DNA from: Plectrocnemia conspersa
Lineage: Eukaryota; Arthropoda; Insecta; Trichoptera; Polycentropodidae
Reading direction: 5' to 3'
DNA: 64,000 bases
NCBI GenBank assembly: GCA_009617715.1
Contig: VTFK01000407.1
Span: 1 to 64,000 of the forward strand
The translations under genes and the position numbers were made by a program. This document shows, piece after piece, positions 1-12,085 of the stretch. The notes beneath the pieces were generated by a model. That model was not told the origin of the DNA and ran no database searches. It saw nothing but the letters and a program-made list of their open reading frames with translations. Each line of letters begins with the position of its first letter. Position 1 is the stretch's first letter.

Positions 1-1769
1 AATAAATATTTGACGTGACATATCCTAGATTGGTGCCTGCTAAGATTATTTTATTGCTAAATATAAAGCATTTATTAATTTAAATTAAATAAATAATTAA
101 AAATAAAGTCTGTCGTATCCTAGCTCCTTTCCTTTTCTCTTCTCTTAGAAAAAGTTACACTTTAAAATTCCGTTTGATCAGCGAGTCGCAGCATCGGAAG
201 GGGTTGATGGGGTCCGTTTTCCTATTAAATATGTCTACTCGTTTCAGGTATTTCGGGGGTGGGGGTGAGAGTTGAGACGCCATCAGGCGCGACGCTAACT
301 CTGTTTGATTTGTAGCCGGAGTTAATTGAAATCCGCTCGCCATTATGTCTTGTCCTCCCTTCCGATGTTTCCTTATCGCCACCCTACTTACTCCTCGGCC
401 GCTTAATCTGCCTCCAGGACGAGCTCATACTTATTGCCCCTCGATTTAATCCACTTTTTATATCGACTCGATAAACATATAACTAGACACTTGAGACTAC
501 ACGCTGGACTTTCGGCTGAAACAATTATACTCATACAGAAGCTGTTTCTGAATTTTAAAGACTACCTATCACAGTAATAAGGCAACAAGTTAACCATCAT
601 AGATGACATCAACTAAAGGAGGATTTATACGATTTTTCTTAAGCCTCAGGTAAGGAAGTTATTTTTAATTTAAGATTTGGGAAATGCCGAAATTTTTTTA
701 TAGCTGATATCCTTACTAACGATTAATTTAAACTATAAACTGATTAGTTAAGTTATGTAATAACTATGAGTACTAGATTTGAATACTTAGGGTGTTGCGT
801 TATATTTGTAAATAACATCATTAGTATGTATTAATTTTCTATTAAATTTTATTAAAATCAACAATTGATTCCTTACGTAAAAAAATTGGTTACGTAAGCT
901 CATTGCGTTACAATGGGGTAAATCTATACCAACAGAGTGATTCAATTAAACATAATGAATACCTAAAAGAAAATTTTAACTGTCTTTAATTAAATAGTAA
1001 AGTAATCAGTTACAAAATTGTGTATGTACTATATTTTATTTGAAAAAGTTTTTTTTTAGAAACATTGTATTGTGCAATATATGTATTTAAAACGCAAGGA
1101 TACTTATAAGTCAGACGTATAACGGCAGCCCTTCCTTAAGGGATGATTTGGTGTCCAATTCTGAGACGAATCGGTGGGAGGTAACAAACATTTATTTGAC
1201 CATCTACGCTAACAAGCGACCAATTTAGTTAACGTTACCAAATCTCGCACAAATTTGTCACAATTGTCAAATAAAATCGTTAAAAGAAAATAGAATGCAT
1301 CTTAAATATTATTTTTTTTTAACAAAAATAAAAATTTATCGTTAAAAATTAAAACTTATTAATAAAATCAGAGAAATTTTTGAAATTTATTCGATAGTGT
1401 ACTTTAATAAAATTCGGTTTTTCCCTTATTATGTCATAGAGCTATTTTAACCTAAGACCTTTTGAAATATGAATTATTACTATCGTTTATATAACTTGAA
1501 TATTATACTTAAATATTAACTATACATATGTATATATGTACCTATATTATTTTTATAAATGTTTTACAGTTTTTGTAAAACTTTTATAATATCAATTGTC
1601 GTTTAATACTACAAAATTACTAATTATGTAATATTTATTTTAAATATATTACACTTTATGTTTTTCTATATAGTATATATTTCGTAATATTTTTAGCTAA
1701 GTTTGTTATTTATGTATATAGTATATACTTTCACTATTTTATATCATTGTTCTTCTTACTAGTTCTATG
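1..1769. other. AT-rich intergenic DNA with one GC-richer block
   Basis: No gene is visible. Positions 150-420 are clearly more GC-rich than the rest and read as a possible conserved non-coding block; a 75-codon minus-strand frame across it has no recognisable domain. Positions 1270-1770 are extremely AT-rich and may include the decayed 3' untranslated tail of the minus-strand LINE that follows. Confidence 0.5.
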
Positions 1770-2485
1770 TTATTTAAGTAAATTTATGCAGATAAAATGA
1801 AATGCTCTTAAATTTAATATCTTTTTAAATTCATATAATCGTATTTTCCCAGCAATTTTAATTTTCAATATTATATATCGTACTTTAAACATTTTTAAAG
1901 ATTAATTTTAAAACATAATTCCCCTAGCCGTACTCGTTTTTTCTTATACTTTAATTTTCTTTTAAATTTTCTCTATTTCTAGTATTATATTTATGTACAT
2001 CTTTTTTTCTTATTAAATACTTATTTAAAATATTTTGGTAATATATTATTTTCTAACTTATATATAAATACTAAAACATTCATACTCAATATTTCTTGAA
2101 CATTCAACCATTCTAATCTATCAATCATACTTTTACAATTAGTTAATCTATTTTTTTTATTTAAAAAATTACTCTCATTGCCCTATTTTGTAATTTTTTG
2201 CAACATTTGTTTATCTAATTTATTTAACATGTTTAATAGTGTTGCACAATAATTAAAATGGGGCAATATTATACTATTGTAAATTATTTTTTTTTGTATT
2301 TATACTTAATATATTTCTTAATCTAGATAATAAACCTATTTTTCTACTAATTTTTTTTTTTTTTTTAATATGTAATTACAATGTTCTTTAAAATTTAATT
2401 TTTGTATCAACAATTACTCCTAAATATTTTATATTATCCACTATTTCTATACTAGAGTTATTTATTACTATTTTGGTACTATTAT

Positions 2486-3196
2486 CTAACACATTTTATA
2501 ATTAATAAACATACATTTAGTTTTATTCTCATTTAATTTAAGTACATTATTCTTTAACCATATTTCTAATATACTTAATTCATTATTTAAATTATTTACA
2601 ATTTCTTTAATGTTATCACCCATGCAATAGATCAATGTGTCATCCGCAAATAGATGAACTTTACATTTTCTTACGTTATTAACTATATCATTTATATATA
2701 AAACAAACAACAATGGTCCCAATTTAGACCCTTGTGGTACTCCATAATACACTAACCTCTCTTCAGAACATACATTATTTATCTTAACTTTTTGTTTTCT
2801 TTTATATAAGTAATTATTAAACCATCTCAAAACTATATCACTTATACCTATACTCTCCAATTTCTTTAACATTATTTTTCTGTCTATTGTTTCGAAGGCT
2901 CTCTTGAAATCCAAGAAAACTGCTCCAATGATTTTGTTTGTATCCTTAGTCAACAGCCAATCATTTATCACTACTTGTAATGCAGTTTCAGTCGAATGCT
3001 TTTCTCTAAATCCCGATTGTTGTTCACATATTATGTTTTGAGAAGTAATAAATTCCTTTAATTGTTTGATTACTACTTCTTCTATTATTTTTTCTATACA
3101 CGGTAGCATGTTGATTGGTCTCATTTCTTCAACTTTTTTACTATTTTTTATTTTAGGTATAGGTACAATAGTAGCTATCTTTAAATTTTCAGGCAT
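2486..3196 (-). pseudogene. RT-domain open frame of the LINE
   Basis: This is the longest undisturbed piece of the decayed ORF2, 236 codons from the Met at 3196. It carries the RT palm motifs: FLDFKRAF with the first catalytic Asp, GVPQGSKLGPLLF, and FADD with the catalytic Asp pair. The Met is internal, since coding similarity continues upstream in a shifted frame. The stop at its 3' end follows a lost A: the run after AATTAT has four A's here and five in the plus-strand copy. The family normally copies its own mRNA into nicked chromosomal DNA. This copy should be inert. Confidence 0.85.
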
Positions 3197-3279
3197 TTCT
3201 CCTAAGGAGAGTGCTTTATTTATTAAATAATTTAATTTAGTTCCTATTATTTCCCATGTTTCTTTAATTATATTTATAT

Positions 3280-3603
3280 CTAGTTCATCAGTACTAGTTC
3301 CTTTTTAAATTTACATATTATGTTATGAATTTCATCTAATGATACTGATTTAAATTTACTAAATTTTACAATTATTGCTTTATTATTATATTGTACTAAA
3401 TTACTAATCCTTGGTATTGAATTCACAATTTCTTCTATGCTCTCAATGTAATATGTATTCATTTTTTTTCTGCTATTATATAAGGATCTTGATATATTTT
3501 CCATTAATTTCCATTTTATGATGTCGTTTTGCTGAGTTGGATTAATTAATTGTTTTATTGATTTCCACATCTTATTTGGATCATTTTGTATTTCATCTAT
3601 CAA
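3280..3603 (-). pseudogene. LINE ORF2 linker segment between endonuclease and RT
   Basis: A 107-codon frame beginning MIDEIQNDPNKMWKSIKQLI matches the familiar ORF2 linker pattern of a Trp-containing helix before RT. Upstream, the same protein continues as AKKKWYEN after a one-base loss near 3605. Downstream it should run on as GTSTDELDINI, but one base is missing in the A run near 3297. It is therefore a middle fragment, not a separate gene. Confidence 0.8.
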
Positions 3604-3800
3604 TTTTCATACCATTTCTTTTTAGCCATTCTTAATACTTTGACTGCCATATTTCTACATTGTGTGTATGTTTTCCATTTTTCATTAAAGACTTTATATT
3701 CTATTTGTTCTGTTTTTAATATTTGAAAAATTTTGTATGACTCATCTCTTTTCTTTATAGCATTTTTAACATCATCATTAAACCACGGTTTTGGGTTGTA

Positions 3801-4216
3801 ACGATATAACTTGTATTATAAATTATTTTTAAAATTAAAAATCTATTTAATTGTCTGATTTTTTAGTACAATAAAATAATAAAAAATGTCACTTAATATT
3901 TTTGGGACCACCCGTAATCATTGTGTTAATTAGGCGATATTTTTTTAATTTTAATTAAAATAATATCTTCTCGAATTTCACAATAATCTTTAAAAAAGTT
4001 TATGCCATCGTAACAAACAAAAGAATGGGTATGCATATCTGCCCGGATGTCTATTGAGCAATTAGAGAAGAGTGGCGAATTTTTACAAAAATAAATTAAT
4101 GTTGGCCGATAAGGCAGATTTAAAACATGCGTTATTTGTTCTCAATGCGAATATTCTTAATTCTTTATAATTTATACCACATGAATAAACCATAAAGTGG
4201 TCTATAAACAACTTAA
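3801..4216. other. AT-rich spacer
   Basis: Nothing recognisable is present between the truncated LINE 5' end and the TTAA-flanked MITE. Confidence 0.4.
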
Positions 4217-4417
4217 ACGCTAGCGACTCACTGGTGAGTCACTTGTTGATTATTTCTATAAACAATTAATGAATCGTTTACAAATATTTTTTTAATTCGA
4301 AAAAAATATTGTACTAGCTGTATTTATCAGTAAACCGAATATTTGCTATTTATCATCCAAAATAGATACTGACGCGTGAAGAAAAATAACGGATGACTCA
4401 CTAATTAGTTGCTAGTG
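4217..4417. mobile_element. Small TIR element flanked by TTAA (MITE)
   Basis: Inverted ends of about 23 bp match with about five mismatches: CGCTAGCGACTCACTGGTGA on the left, and CACTAGCAACTAATTAGTGA as the complement of the right end. TTAA stands on both sides (4213-4216 and 4418-4421); TTAAA also matches. There is no coding capacity. A TTAA duplication points to a piggyBac-type transposase, but the AT-rich setting makes a 4-bp match weak evidence. Confidence 0.5.
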
Positions 4418-4439
4418 TTAAAAGGCTTAAACGCAGAAA

Positions 4440-5400
4440 GCCATTTTACTTCAACGGTAAAAATACTGATCTCACCCATTTTATGCTGCTGTGCGGTAAA
4501 CCTTCACCAGATATTTGATCAATACTTTTTACCATAATTTGGCCACAGAACTAACATTTACTTTCTGAGTGACAAACAAGAGTTCAATCAAACTAGATCT
4601 AAGCAAATCGACTAAGCTAACTTTTAGAAACTAAACAAAGCAAATCAGATGTCTTACTCGGTTCAGTCAAACAGTCACACCGAAGCTTCAATAGTTTAAT
4701 TTGGTTTATGATACGTTTTTTGAGCAGGAACAAAACTGTTCTTAAAATAAATACAAAAAAATAACGCTAACTTTGAAAGAAAAACTTGCGCACTTATTTA
4801 CCGTAACCATGACACAGTAATGATGAACTTGACAGTAGAGTGTAAAGGAAGAGACCACACAAAAACCCTTGTTACGTCCAGAAAAAATGGTTTCGCATAA
4901 TCCGATGCATTGAAAGAATATTTTTTGGTGCGAAACGAGCACGGAAAATAATATATCACCAGACGACAAAAAGCACCGTAAAATCACAATATTCACGTTG
5001 CAATATGTCTAGCAAACAAATGCCACTTTCTAGAGGCGTGGACATATTTCATTGGCAATAATTGGCTGCATGGTTATGATTCGTCAGCAAACTTACCAGA
5101 TACTTAAAGCTGGTCTCCAATGAGGAGAGGCCAGAGACGGCCCGAGACGAGAAACAGCATCCAGAGAGGAACTCCCGGAGACGATCACCGCAGCAGAGAG
5201 GAACGAACCTTCACTACACTGTCGCTGCCACAACTACAATAGATCTGAGGACCATTTACTGGACAACATCCCTCCGCCAGCTCCTCCACCCAAAGAATAA
5301 CGATACGATAGTTTGTCGCAAATATAATAAATTCTTACCAGCTTACAACGGCGTCTTTCTGGCTACGAAGTCACACTTCTCAGGGTTAGAAACCTTAAAA
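4440..5400 (+). repeat. Unclassified dispersed repeat R, copy 1
   Basis: Two stretches recur elsewhere. Positions 4960-5150 resemble 62160-62390 in the same orientation, sharing a TTTCTAGA-GCGT core, an AATTGG-TG stretch and TTATGATTCGT. Positions 5220-5400 closely resemble 49055-49215 in reverse complement, sharing CGCTGCCACAACTACAA and CATCCCTCCGCCAGCT. The shared block can be read as CHNY-SEDH-LD-IPPPA, but no family is recognised. Copy 1 links both modules, so it may be the most complete member. An LTR or a transposon untranslated region is possible. The left boundary is uncertain. Confidence 0.6.
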
Positions 5401-6932
5401 CACAAATAATACGGCTATAATAAAATATTTTCTTATTAAAAAAATGCAATTTTAAACATATATCAATAAAAATAATGTTTGTTTTGTTAAAAATATACAG
5501 TGAATTTTTCGTACCAATTTTACTATAAAAAAAATATATTAATAATATATATTTTTAAGCATAATTTAATAAAAAATAAAAATGCAAATAAAAACATCTG
5601 CTAAAAAATGAAAAATATTGTGAATTCAATTCCATCTAATCTTGATCGCAGATACTTGTTTTAATAATAATTTATTTTACATTAACTAGTAAAACAAGCT
5701 TGAGCTTTTCTGTGACATCTAAACAGTATTATTCATATTACCAAAAAATGCACTTATTCACAGTCTAGTGTTTTACAAAACTCATCAATTTATGATTAAT
5801 TAAAGTTAATGATCAAAATTAAATTACCAATAAGTCTGATCTTTCAGATACTAAATTAAAACCGCCTGTCACTGTCACACATTGTCAGATTTACAATACT
5901 AAAAAAATGCACCAGATTGTTTTCGCGATTAGAGTCGCACTTAATTATTTTCGGGCAAGAGAAACGCTTATTCGTGGATTCGTGGGCGAACGAGAGAGGA
6001 AAAGGGATTCTATTATTTTTAAGGTCCTTGGTGACGGTCACAGTTTTTCCCGATGAGTGCCTTCCCGGTGAAGTGTAATCAGAGGAATTAGCGCTGAGTA
6101 ACGGCCTGCTGATGCCGCTCCTTCCTTCACACCTTCAAATTGCTTTTCCTCTCCTCTTCCACCCACACTTTTGCGCCGACAACCGTCATTGCGGATAAAT
6201 TATCGGCCCCGGTAGTAAAAATTCTCAATATTTTTTTTTCGCTTGGCAACACCACCGCCCTCGTTCCGGTTTTTAATCACTCCCCCGACAATCAACGCCT
6301 CCTGTTTAATGACGACCGAAATTCATTTAACTCCCGGCTAATCGTTACTTATGCATGAAGAAAGGAGTCGTTACGCCCTCCTGCGTTCCTAAGTATTTTT
6401 TAGATTAATTACTACTATATTTTTAGCTAAATCGCTCTTTTTATATAATAAAAGTGCGGTAAAAGTCGACGTCTTGCTTTTACCCTTTCACAAAAAAAGT
6501 TAATATAAAACATGAATATACATGAATTGACCAGAAGCATACATACAAATAATAATTAGATGCATGAGTTTTGCCATATTTTTTCCATGTCAAATATGAA
6601 TATCATAACCATAAAGAACCATAAATATATGTGTACTTTATAAAGGATTTGACCTTAACAGAAGACCGATTGAAAATTTTCTTTAGGAAAAATCTCACTA
6701 ATATGGTTTAATTAGCGCCCAAAGCGTTTTTAATATTTTACTTTAAGTTGTACAATGTAAGCTTTGAAAGTAGATAGGTACATATTATAAATTAGTTATA
6801 AATAAAATACTATCGGATTAATTTTATGATATATCACATATCAACGAAAAGATGTCAGATTTTAATGGTCTATAATATAAACAGTGGTTGATTAACAACG
6901 GACTGCAAACTAAATATACATTTTTTTATATT
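5401..6932. promoter_or_regulatory. Intergenic DNA with GC-richer block 5925-6395
   Basis: The flanks are AT-rich and empty. The 5925-6395 block has higher GC and the inverted GATA pair GCGGATAAATTATCGG near 6190, which suggests a regulatory island. Open frames in the block have no recognisable domain. Function is inferred only from base composition and motifs. Confidence 0.3.
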
Positions 6933-8000
6933 TGCTTGCACTACACTCTCTGGAAGTTGTCCGAACCGAAGTTCAACTGAAGTCGGCCGAGGTTGCCAAC
7001 TTCCAAGTAGCAACCACACTGCCACAAATTTCATATGCCGTCCGGACGGCGGCCGTGAACGACGTCCGCACGGCGGCTGCTGTCACGTACAGCTGGCATA
7101 TTTGCGCGCGATCGAAAAATATGCCAAATAATCGCAATTTTTAAACTGTCATATTATTAAAATTATGCTACTGATAATTATAAAAGTTTGTGTGGGCACT
7201 CACCAATACAATATCAGTGAAAACTTTTCGGTCGTAAATATGCAATTTACGTAAAATCTTTGTCGGCTTTTTCAAAATGTCATAAGGCATAAAAATAATA
7301 CTTCAGAATACGAACATTACATCTGTGACTATCCTAGAATTTGTCGCCATCGATTATAAATAAAAACTCGTTATGGTGTGACATTTATATAAACCGATCT
7401 AGGAAAATACATACGGATTTTTTTTAACAAAATCAAGTACCACTAATTATTTAATTTTATATGAAAAAATTATAATAACGATATCTGTTAGAAAAATATA
7501 CATTCAAAAGTATAATTAATCTCTTTTGGTGCCCTAAAATATTCAAAGATGGCAGTAAGAGTCTGTTGAAGTCCCCGATAAGCATGTGATATTATAAATT
7601 GGCCACGTGACCACGATGCAGCGCTCGTCATGCGTGTTAACCATAGGACGCCTACGCGCATACTGAAATTGAACCGAGTTACTCGTTCTATCTCAGTTTG
7701 CGAAAAACCATATCATTATCTCTTTCACTCTCGTCACTTAACATGTGAGAGAGCGAAAGGGAAAGTATCTCACTGCTCGCGCTCGAAAGAGCAGCTCCGA
7801 CTTCGATCCATTTGCCGACAATGATCGGAAGCGCTGAAAGCTGGCCAAGTCGACTGAATTACCCTCACTTTGCCTGCCATTCTCGGTAACCTCGGATAAG
7901 AGATTTTAGAGCGGGCAGAACCGAACTTGACCGAAGTAGCCCACTATATTCTCCGTCCTTAGCCAACATTGGCCAACTTCCAGAGAGCGTAGTGCAGGCA
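6933..8000 (+). mobile_element. TIR DNA transposon E, copy 1 (non-autonomous, 1068 bp)
   Basis: The ends are inverted repeats: TGCTTGCACTACACTCTCTG at 6933 and the complement of CAGAGAGCGTAGTGCAGGCA at 8000. The interior holds no transposase. The same interior appears in reverse complement in copy 2 at 17796-18653, which lacks about 190 bp near this copy's right end. No clean target duplication is left here (ATT versus TAA). The more GC-rich outer parts and AT-rich centre are typical of such MITEs. Copy 2 shows TTA on both sides, which suggests PIF/Harbinger. Confidence 0.75.
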
Positions 8001-9060
8001 TAAGAGCTGCAACGTGCGACATAATAAATGTGTTTTATGTTTTATTTTTAATTGTTGAGCTTTCATTTAGCTATTTTTTTATTTACTTTATGTTACTGTA
8101 GATTTTTTAAATTAGCAATTTTTTATTATTATTAAAAAAATAAATAAAATTTAAATTCGCTCATATACATATATAATTGTGAAATTAGTATTATCTTTGT
8201 AAATCTAGAATCGCAGACAGTTCCATTCGCCCCCAGACACTCGATCGACACACACACCGCAATACTTTGCAGATAATTTTCAAACGTTCCACAAAGTCAA
8301 GAAATTTTAGCAAAGTCGCGCCGCCTCGAGGCACTGCCGCCATAAATATTCATAACTCTTTATAACCCATTTTGCATTACATTTCGCCGATATAATGCAA
8401 ATGGGCGCCGATCACTTTCGTCCGCTTTCTTATCGCTGAATTATTACGCCGATCGCCCCCACTCTGCCATCTCTCCCCTACCCCTACTCCGGGGCTTTTC
8501 GCTAATTAGACGAAAGATCGAGAGGTCGGAGTGGCAGACGTGTAGGTACACAAGGAAGAAAACGCTTTTAATTAACATTCCGGGACACCTCCGTCTCCTC
8601 TCACCAAATTAACGCCAATATCATTCGTTCTATTCGCCATTCATTGACGGTTTCCCCCCCCCACACCGTCACCGATCTCGAGGCGACTTGACGGGCGTAT
8701 CTGTCTTGCGGCATTTTAGATATCGGAACATTTGTAAAGTTTAATTTGTTAAAAGTTTGGCATTGGTACTAAAATAGTAAAATTATTATTCAGGTTACTA
8801 ATGCAATGGAAATTCTTAGAATAAATAGCTTAATTATTTAAAAATAAAATCAATATTGTGAGCGTATAAGAAAAAATATTCATCGGTAATTATGATTTTG
8901 TAAAATAAATTGTTTTAAAAATCCCAAACTAATGATGAAATGTATAACTTTCGAACTGACTGTGTTAACGCAAAATGAAGACTTCTTAAAATAATTGTAC
9001 AACATAAAATAATTTATAATCAAATTAAACACCTCTAAACCAAATTTTGACTAATAGGAG
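8001..9060. promoter_or_regulatory. GC-richer non-coding island 8215-8720
   Basis: An AT-rich flank surrounds a dense block of about 500 bp. The block holds a perfect POU octamer ATGCAAAT at 8395-8402, a nearby TTTTGCAT, CCATAAAT (Hox-like) at about 8339, and TAATTAG near 8503. No frame is long enough to be a gene. The look is that of a conserved enhancer next to a developmental gene; this is inference. Positions 8721-9060 are AT-rich. Confidence 0.35.
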
Positions 9061-10075
9061 AGCACAAAAAAATATCCCTTCTCAGAAGTAAAAAATCCAC
9101 GTCAAAAGCGATAAAATAATGCCGTCGCTGTTGCAGTAGAAACGCTCAATACCGAGCGTTAAAAAAATATAAACAAAATACAATAATATTCGCGTATTAA
9201 AAAGAGAATAAAATAAAGTCTGCACATATGTTTACCCAAAGAAGTCAAGGTTTTCCAGAGGATGGGGCAAAATTTGGCCAATCAGTGGTCATTTTTTGAT
9301 ATTTACATGTCATTAAGATTTACAGTATGTATTTCATTAAATGACATGTAATTTTTCTTGTACAAATTCAAACGTCAAAAGCAATAAAATCGTGCCGTCG
9401 CTGTCGCAGTGAAAACGCTCGGTTATTTTACGATTTTTTTTTTTAAATATTGCAATTCACAATGCGAGAATTGAATGAAGCATATATAAACCAAATGTTG
9501 AGTAATAGAAGAGCACAAAAAACAATTATCCTTTCTCAGAAGTCAAAAATTTACGTCAAAAGCAATAAAATCGTGCCGTCGCGTTTGAAGTGGGAACGCT
9601 CAGTATTCAAGCGTTCATGTTACGACTTCTATAATAATCTTGCAAATTAAATTAGGAACATATAAAGCGAATTTTGCCCAATAGGAAAGCGCAAAAAATA
9701 ATTATTATATCTCAGAAGTCAAAAATCCATGTCAAAAGCAATAAAATCGTGCCGTCGCGTTTGAAGTGGGAACGCTCAGTATTCAAGCGTTCATATTACG
9801 ACTTTTATAATCATCTTTCAAATTAAATGAGGAACATATAAACCGAATTTTGACCAATAGGAGGGCGCAAAAATAATTATCTCTTCTCAGAAGGCAAAAA
9901 TCCACGTCAAAATCAATAAAATCGTGCCGTTGCCGTCGCAGTGAGAACGCTCGTTACCGAGCGTTCCCACTGCGACGGCGCCGACACGATTTTATTGCTT
10001 TTGACGTGAATTTTTGCCTTCTGAGAAGTGATAATTATTTTTGCACCCTCCTATTGACCGAAATTCGGTTTGAAT
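9061..10075 (+). repeat. Foldback repeat family P, copy 1: tandem subunits plus palindrome
   Basis: The core GTCAAAAGCAATAAAATCG recurs at 9101 (variant), 9374, 9555, 9731 and 9906 (variant), so the last four units are spaced 175-181 bp. Each unit runs from ACC-AATAGGAG through TTCTCAGAAG and the core to GGGAACGCTC. The last unit is followed at once by its inverted copy, giving a palindrome at 9841-10070 centred at 9955. A leader at 9235-9370 (GTTTTCCAGAGGATGGGGCA) is shared with 40890-41020. There is no coding frame of note. Tandem subunits ending in an inverted copy recall foldback (FB) elements. Confidence 0.8.
9841..10070. repeat. Palindrome of family P copy 1
   Basis: Arms of about 113 bp match at roughly 90 percent around a TTAC centre at 9954-9957. 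The right arm carries differences also seen in the right arms of copies 2 and 3: TCAC for TCTC, TTCACG for TCCACG and GTGTCGGCG for GTGCCG. The palindrome therefore moved as a unit. Confidence 0.85.
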
Positions 10076-10162
10076 AATTTTGAATCAATTTATATAAATA
10101 ATAATCATTACTATATTTTTTGAATAGAGCAATATCACATTATTTTTAATTATTCTTCAAAC

Positions 10163-10386
10163 CAGCGCTATCCAACTGGCGGCCCGCGTACATATTTTTG
10201 CGGCTTGCAAAACTATTCATGTTTTTAAAATGAAATTAAAAAAATTACTAAACAAAAGTGGTTACCTCGGATTTTTTAATTCGGTTATCCAGATATGGGA
10301 TAAGCATTTTTTTGTTTAACTCCAAACTGCAAAAGTCTTGCTTCCCGAAATGTTCGTCGCTGATTAAGAGAAGTTGGACAGCGCTG
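10163..10386. mobile_element. hAT-type MITE (224 bp)
   Basis: The left end reads CAGCGCTATCCAACTGGCGG, followed by the CCCGCG stretch common at hAT ends. The right end is its inverted partner, TTGGACAGCGCTG. The flanks CTTCAAAC (10155-10162) and CCTAAAAC (10387-10394) match at six of eight positions, consistent with a decayed 8-bp hAT target duplication. There is no transposase inside. Confidence 0.7.
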
Positions 10387-10394
10387 CCTAAAAC

Positions 10395-12085
10395 AATAAA
10401 TATTTTATTCATTAATAAAAACATTTTTTTTTATTAGCATATTTAAAATGGATGAAAAATATTTATAATTAGTCTTTAACTTGAACATAGCAAAAATTAA
10501 CATTTTTTCCAATATGTAGCTCTACTATTTTTAATTTAATTGCTTTATAATATAATATAACTAATAGTTTTAATAAAAAAATTATATTTAATTAATACAG
10601 ACTGAAACATTTTTTTTCACAAAGTACACCTCCATATTGTACATATTAAAATTCAGAAACTAAGAATCAGAAATAATTCATTATATTAAATAAAATATAA
10701 GGAAATTCTCGTTGAAAAATTAATAAATATGCTGATTATGCTTTCATATTTATAGTAGTAAAATACTGCAAATATTTATAGTAGTAAAATACTGCAAATA
10801 CCTGAGCAACAATAGTAGTCGGTTTTTCTCTCAATATACCTGAGTGCCGCTCCAAAATCCACGGTCCTTTATGCGCCTTTCAATTGTTTCGCAAAAATTG
10901 TCGTTAATCTATTTTTATTATTCATTTGTTATTAGTTGTCAGGTAAACAGTCGCAGAACGTATACATATAAACAATAGCGGTCATTCATTGCATCCTCGA
11001 AAATACGTCCTTGATCAAAAAGTATGTAGAATAATAAATTAAGCATTTTTTTTATCGCACTCATAGTTCAGTAATTCGCATAGCAATGATTATGAAAGTA
11101 GTTAATGATTTATGTTAAAATAATTATAAGCAATAATTATTTTTTAATTATTTTTTTGCTTTAATTGGTTAAATAAATTAATATCGGTAAAAACCGAACA
11201 AAAATATTCAATATTTAAAAAGTTAACATATATTATAAGCAAATATTAATAATTAAAAAAATACATTAAAATAATATGTTTTTGAATTTAAATTAAATCT
11301 CCCACCCTTCTTAAAAATACTAGCAACACTGTAGTGAAAATTCTCGCGTTCAATTTAATTTTTGTTAATGGCAACACTGTCGGATGTTAACGACGCCGTC
11401 GAAAGCCTAATTGTTCGTCTTTAATTTCGCATCGTCGGATGTGGCCGTAACAAATGCGCCCAATTCGTAGGCAATAAGCGATAGGTGGTGTATTTAATTA
11501 GAATTAGACGCTGTCGCAGTGTTGCCAGGCGTTGAGGAATCAATGTGGCCATGCAGTAGCATTTAAAATTTATCCGCGTCTCTGTTTGCTCGTTTCTATA
11601 TAAATTTAACCGTCTCATTCTACACTAAGGAGCCAGAGGTGACTGAGGCCACCGGATCGCAGGGATAGTCAACATTTTACTAATTACATCAATATAATTG
11701 ATAATAAAATAAACGCAATAGAACGATACAATTTATTAAAAAAGAAAAGCAAATTAATATTTATTTATTTATTGTTGAATGCGTTACAACAATGTAAACA
11801 CAATCAACAACCACTAATTAAATAGTGAGGCACAAGACTTTTTATTTATATCAGACCATGCACGATACGATAATAAATTCGTGTGTCTTAAATTATGAAC
11901 TTGCTCACAGAACTACCACTTTGCTTTTAATAGTGGTATAAGAGGCGTTGCTGTGCATAGTTAGTAATAATACATTCTTAATACAACTAGAGTAACTTTC
12001 ATTATTGTCTTAAATATATATTTTTTATTGTTTTATTGCAGTTTTATATTATCCTGAATATAATATCGCATGCACTTTTCTCCAG
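10395..12085. promoter_or_regulatory. AT-rich DNA with GC-richer block 11385-11650
   Basis: Positions 10395-11380 and 11651-12060 are AT-rich with no gene; ATTTATAGTAGTAAAATACT is repeated directly at about 10750-10800. Positions 11385-11650 form a compact island with TTAATTAGAATTAG at about 11494, a double homeodomain-type site, plus repeated GGCAACACTG. Regulatory function is only inferred. Confidence 0.3.

Larger units (their letters stand above)
1770..3800 (-). mobile_element. Jockey-type non-LTR retrotransposon, 5'-truncated, frameshifted
   Basis: This is the linker, reverse transcriptase (RT) and C-terminal part of a LINE ORF2 read on the minus strand. The protein starts near 3797 with PKPWFNDDV, the usual segment between endonuclease and RT. 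RT blocks follow in order: KIATIVPIPKIK, MRPINMLPCIEK, GFREKHSTETAL, the catalytic-aspartate block AVFLDFKRAFETID, GVPQGSKLGPLLFVLYIND and the LFADDTLIY catalytic box. The endonuclease is missing, so the copy is 5'-truncated at about 3800, as is typical of target-primed insertions. At least three single-base shifts, near 3603, 3297 and 2497, lie in or beside A/T runs and break the frame. RT function at DNA level is therefore lost as written. The copy is very similar to the plus-strand copy at 24605-25750 until about 1921-1935, where similarity stops abruptly. The last coding-like codons end near 1772. Confidence 0.9.

Noticed and set aside
2486..3196. Intact reverse transcriptase gene
   Set aside because: Both flanking parts of ORF2 are out of frame, so this is a piece of a dead element, not a gene.
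11597..11620. TATA box (TATATAAAT) with TCATTC initiator
   Set aside because: The spacing is about 20 bases rather than about 30, and no gene follows.
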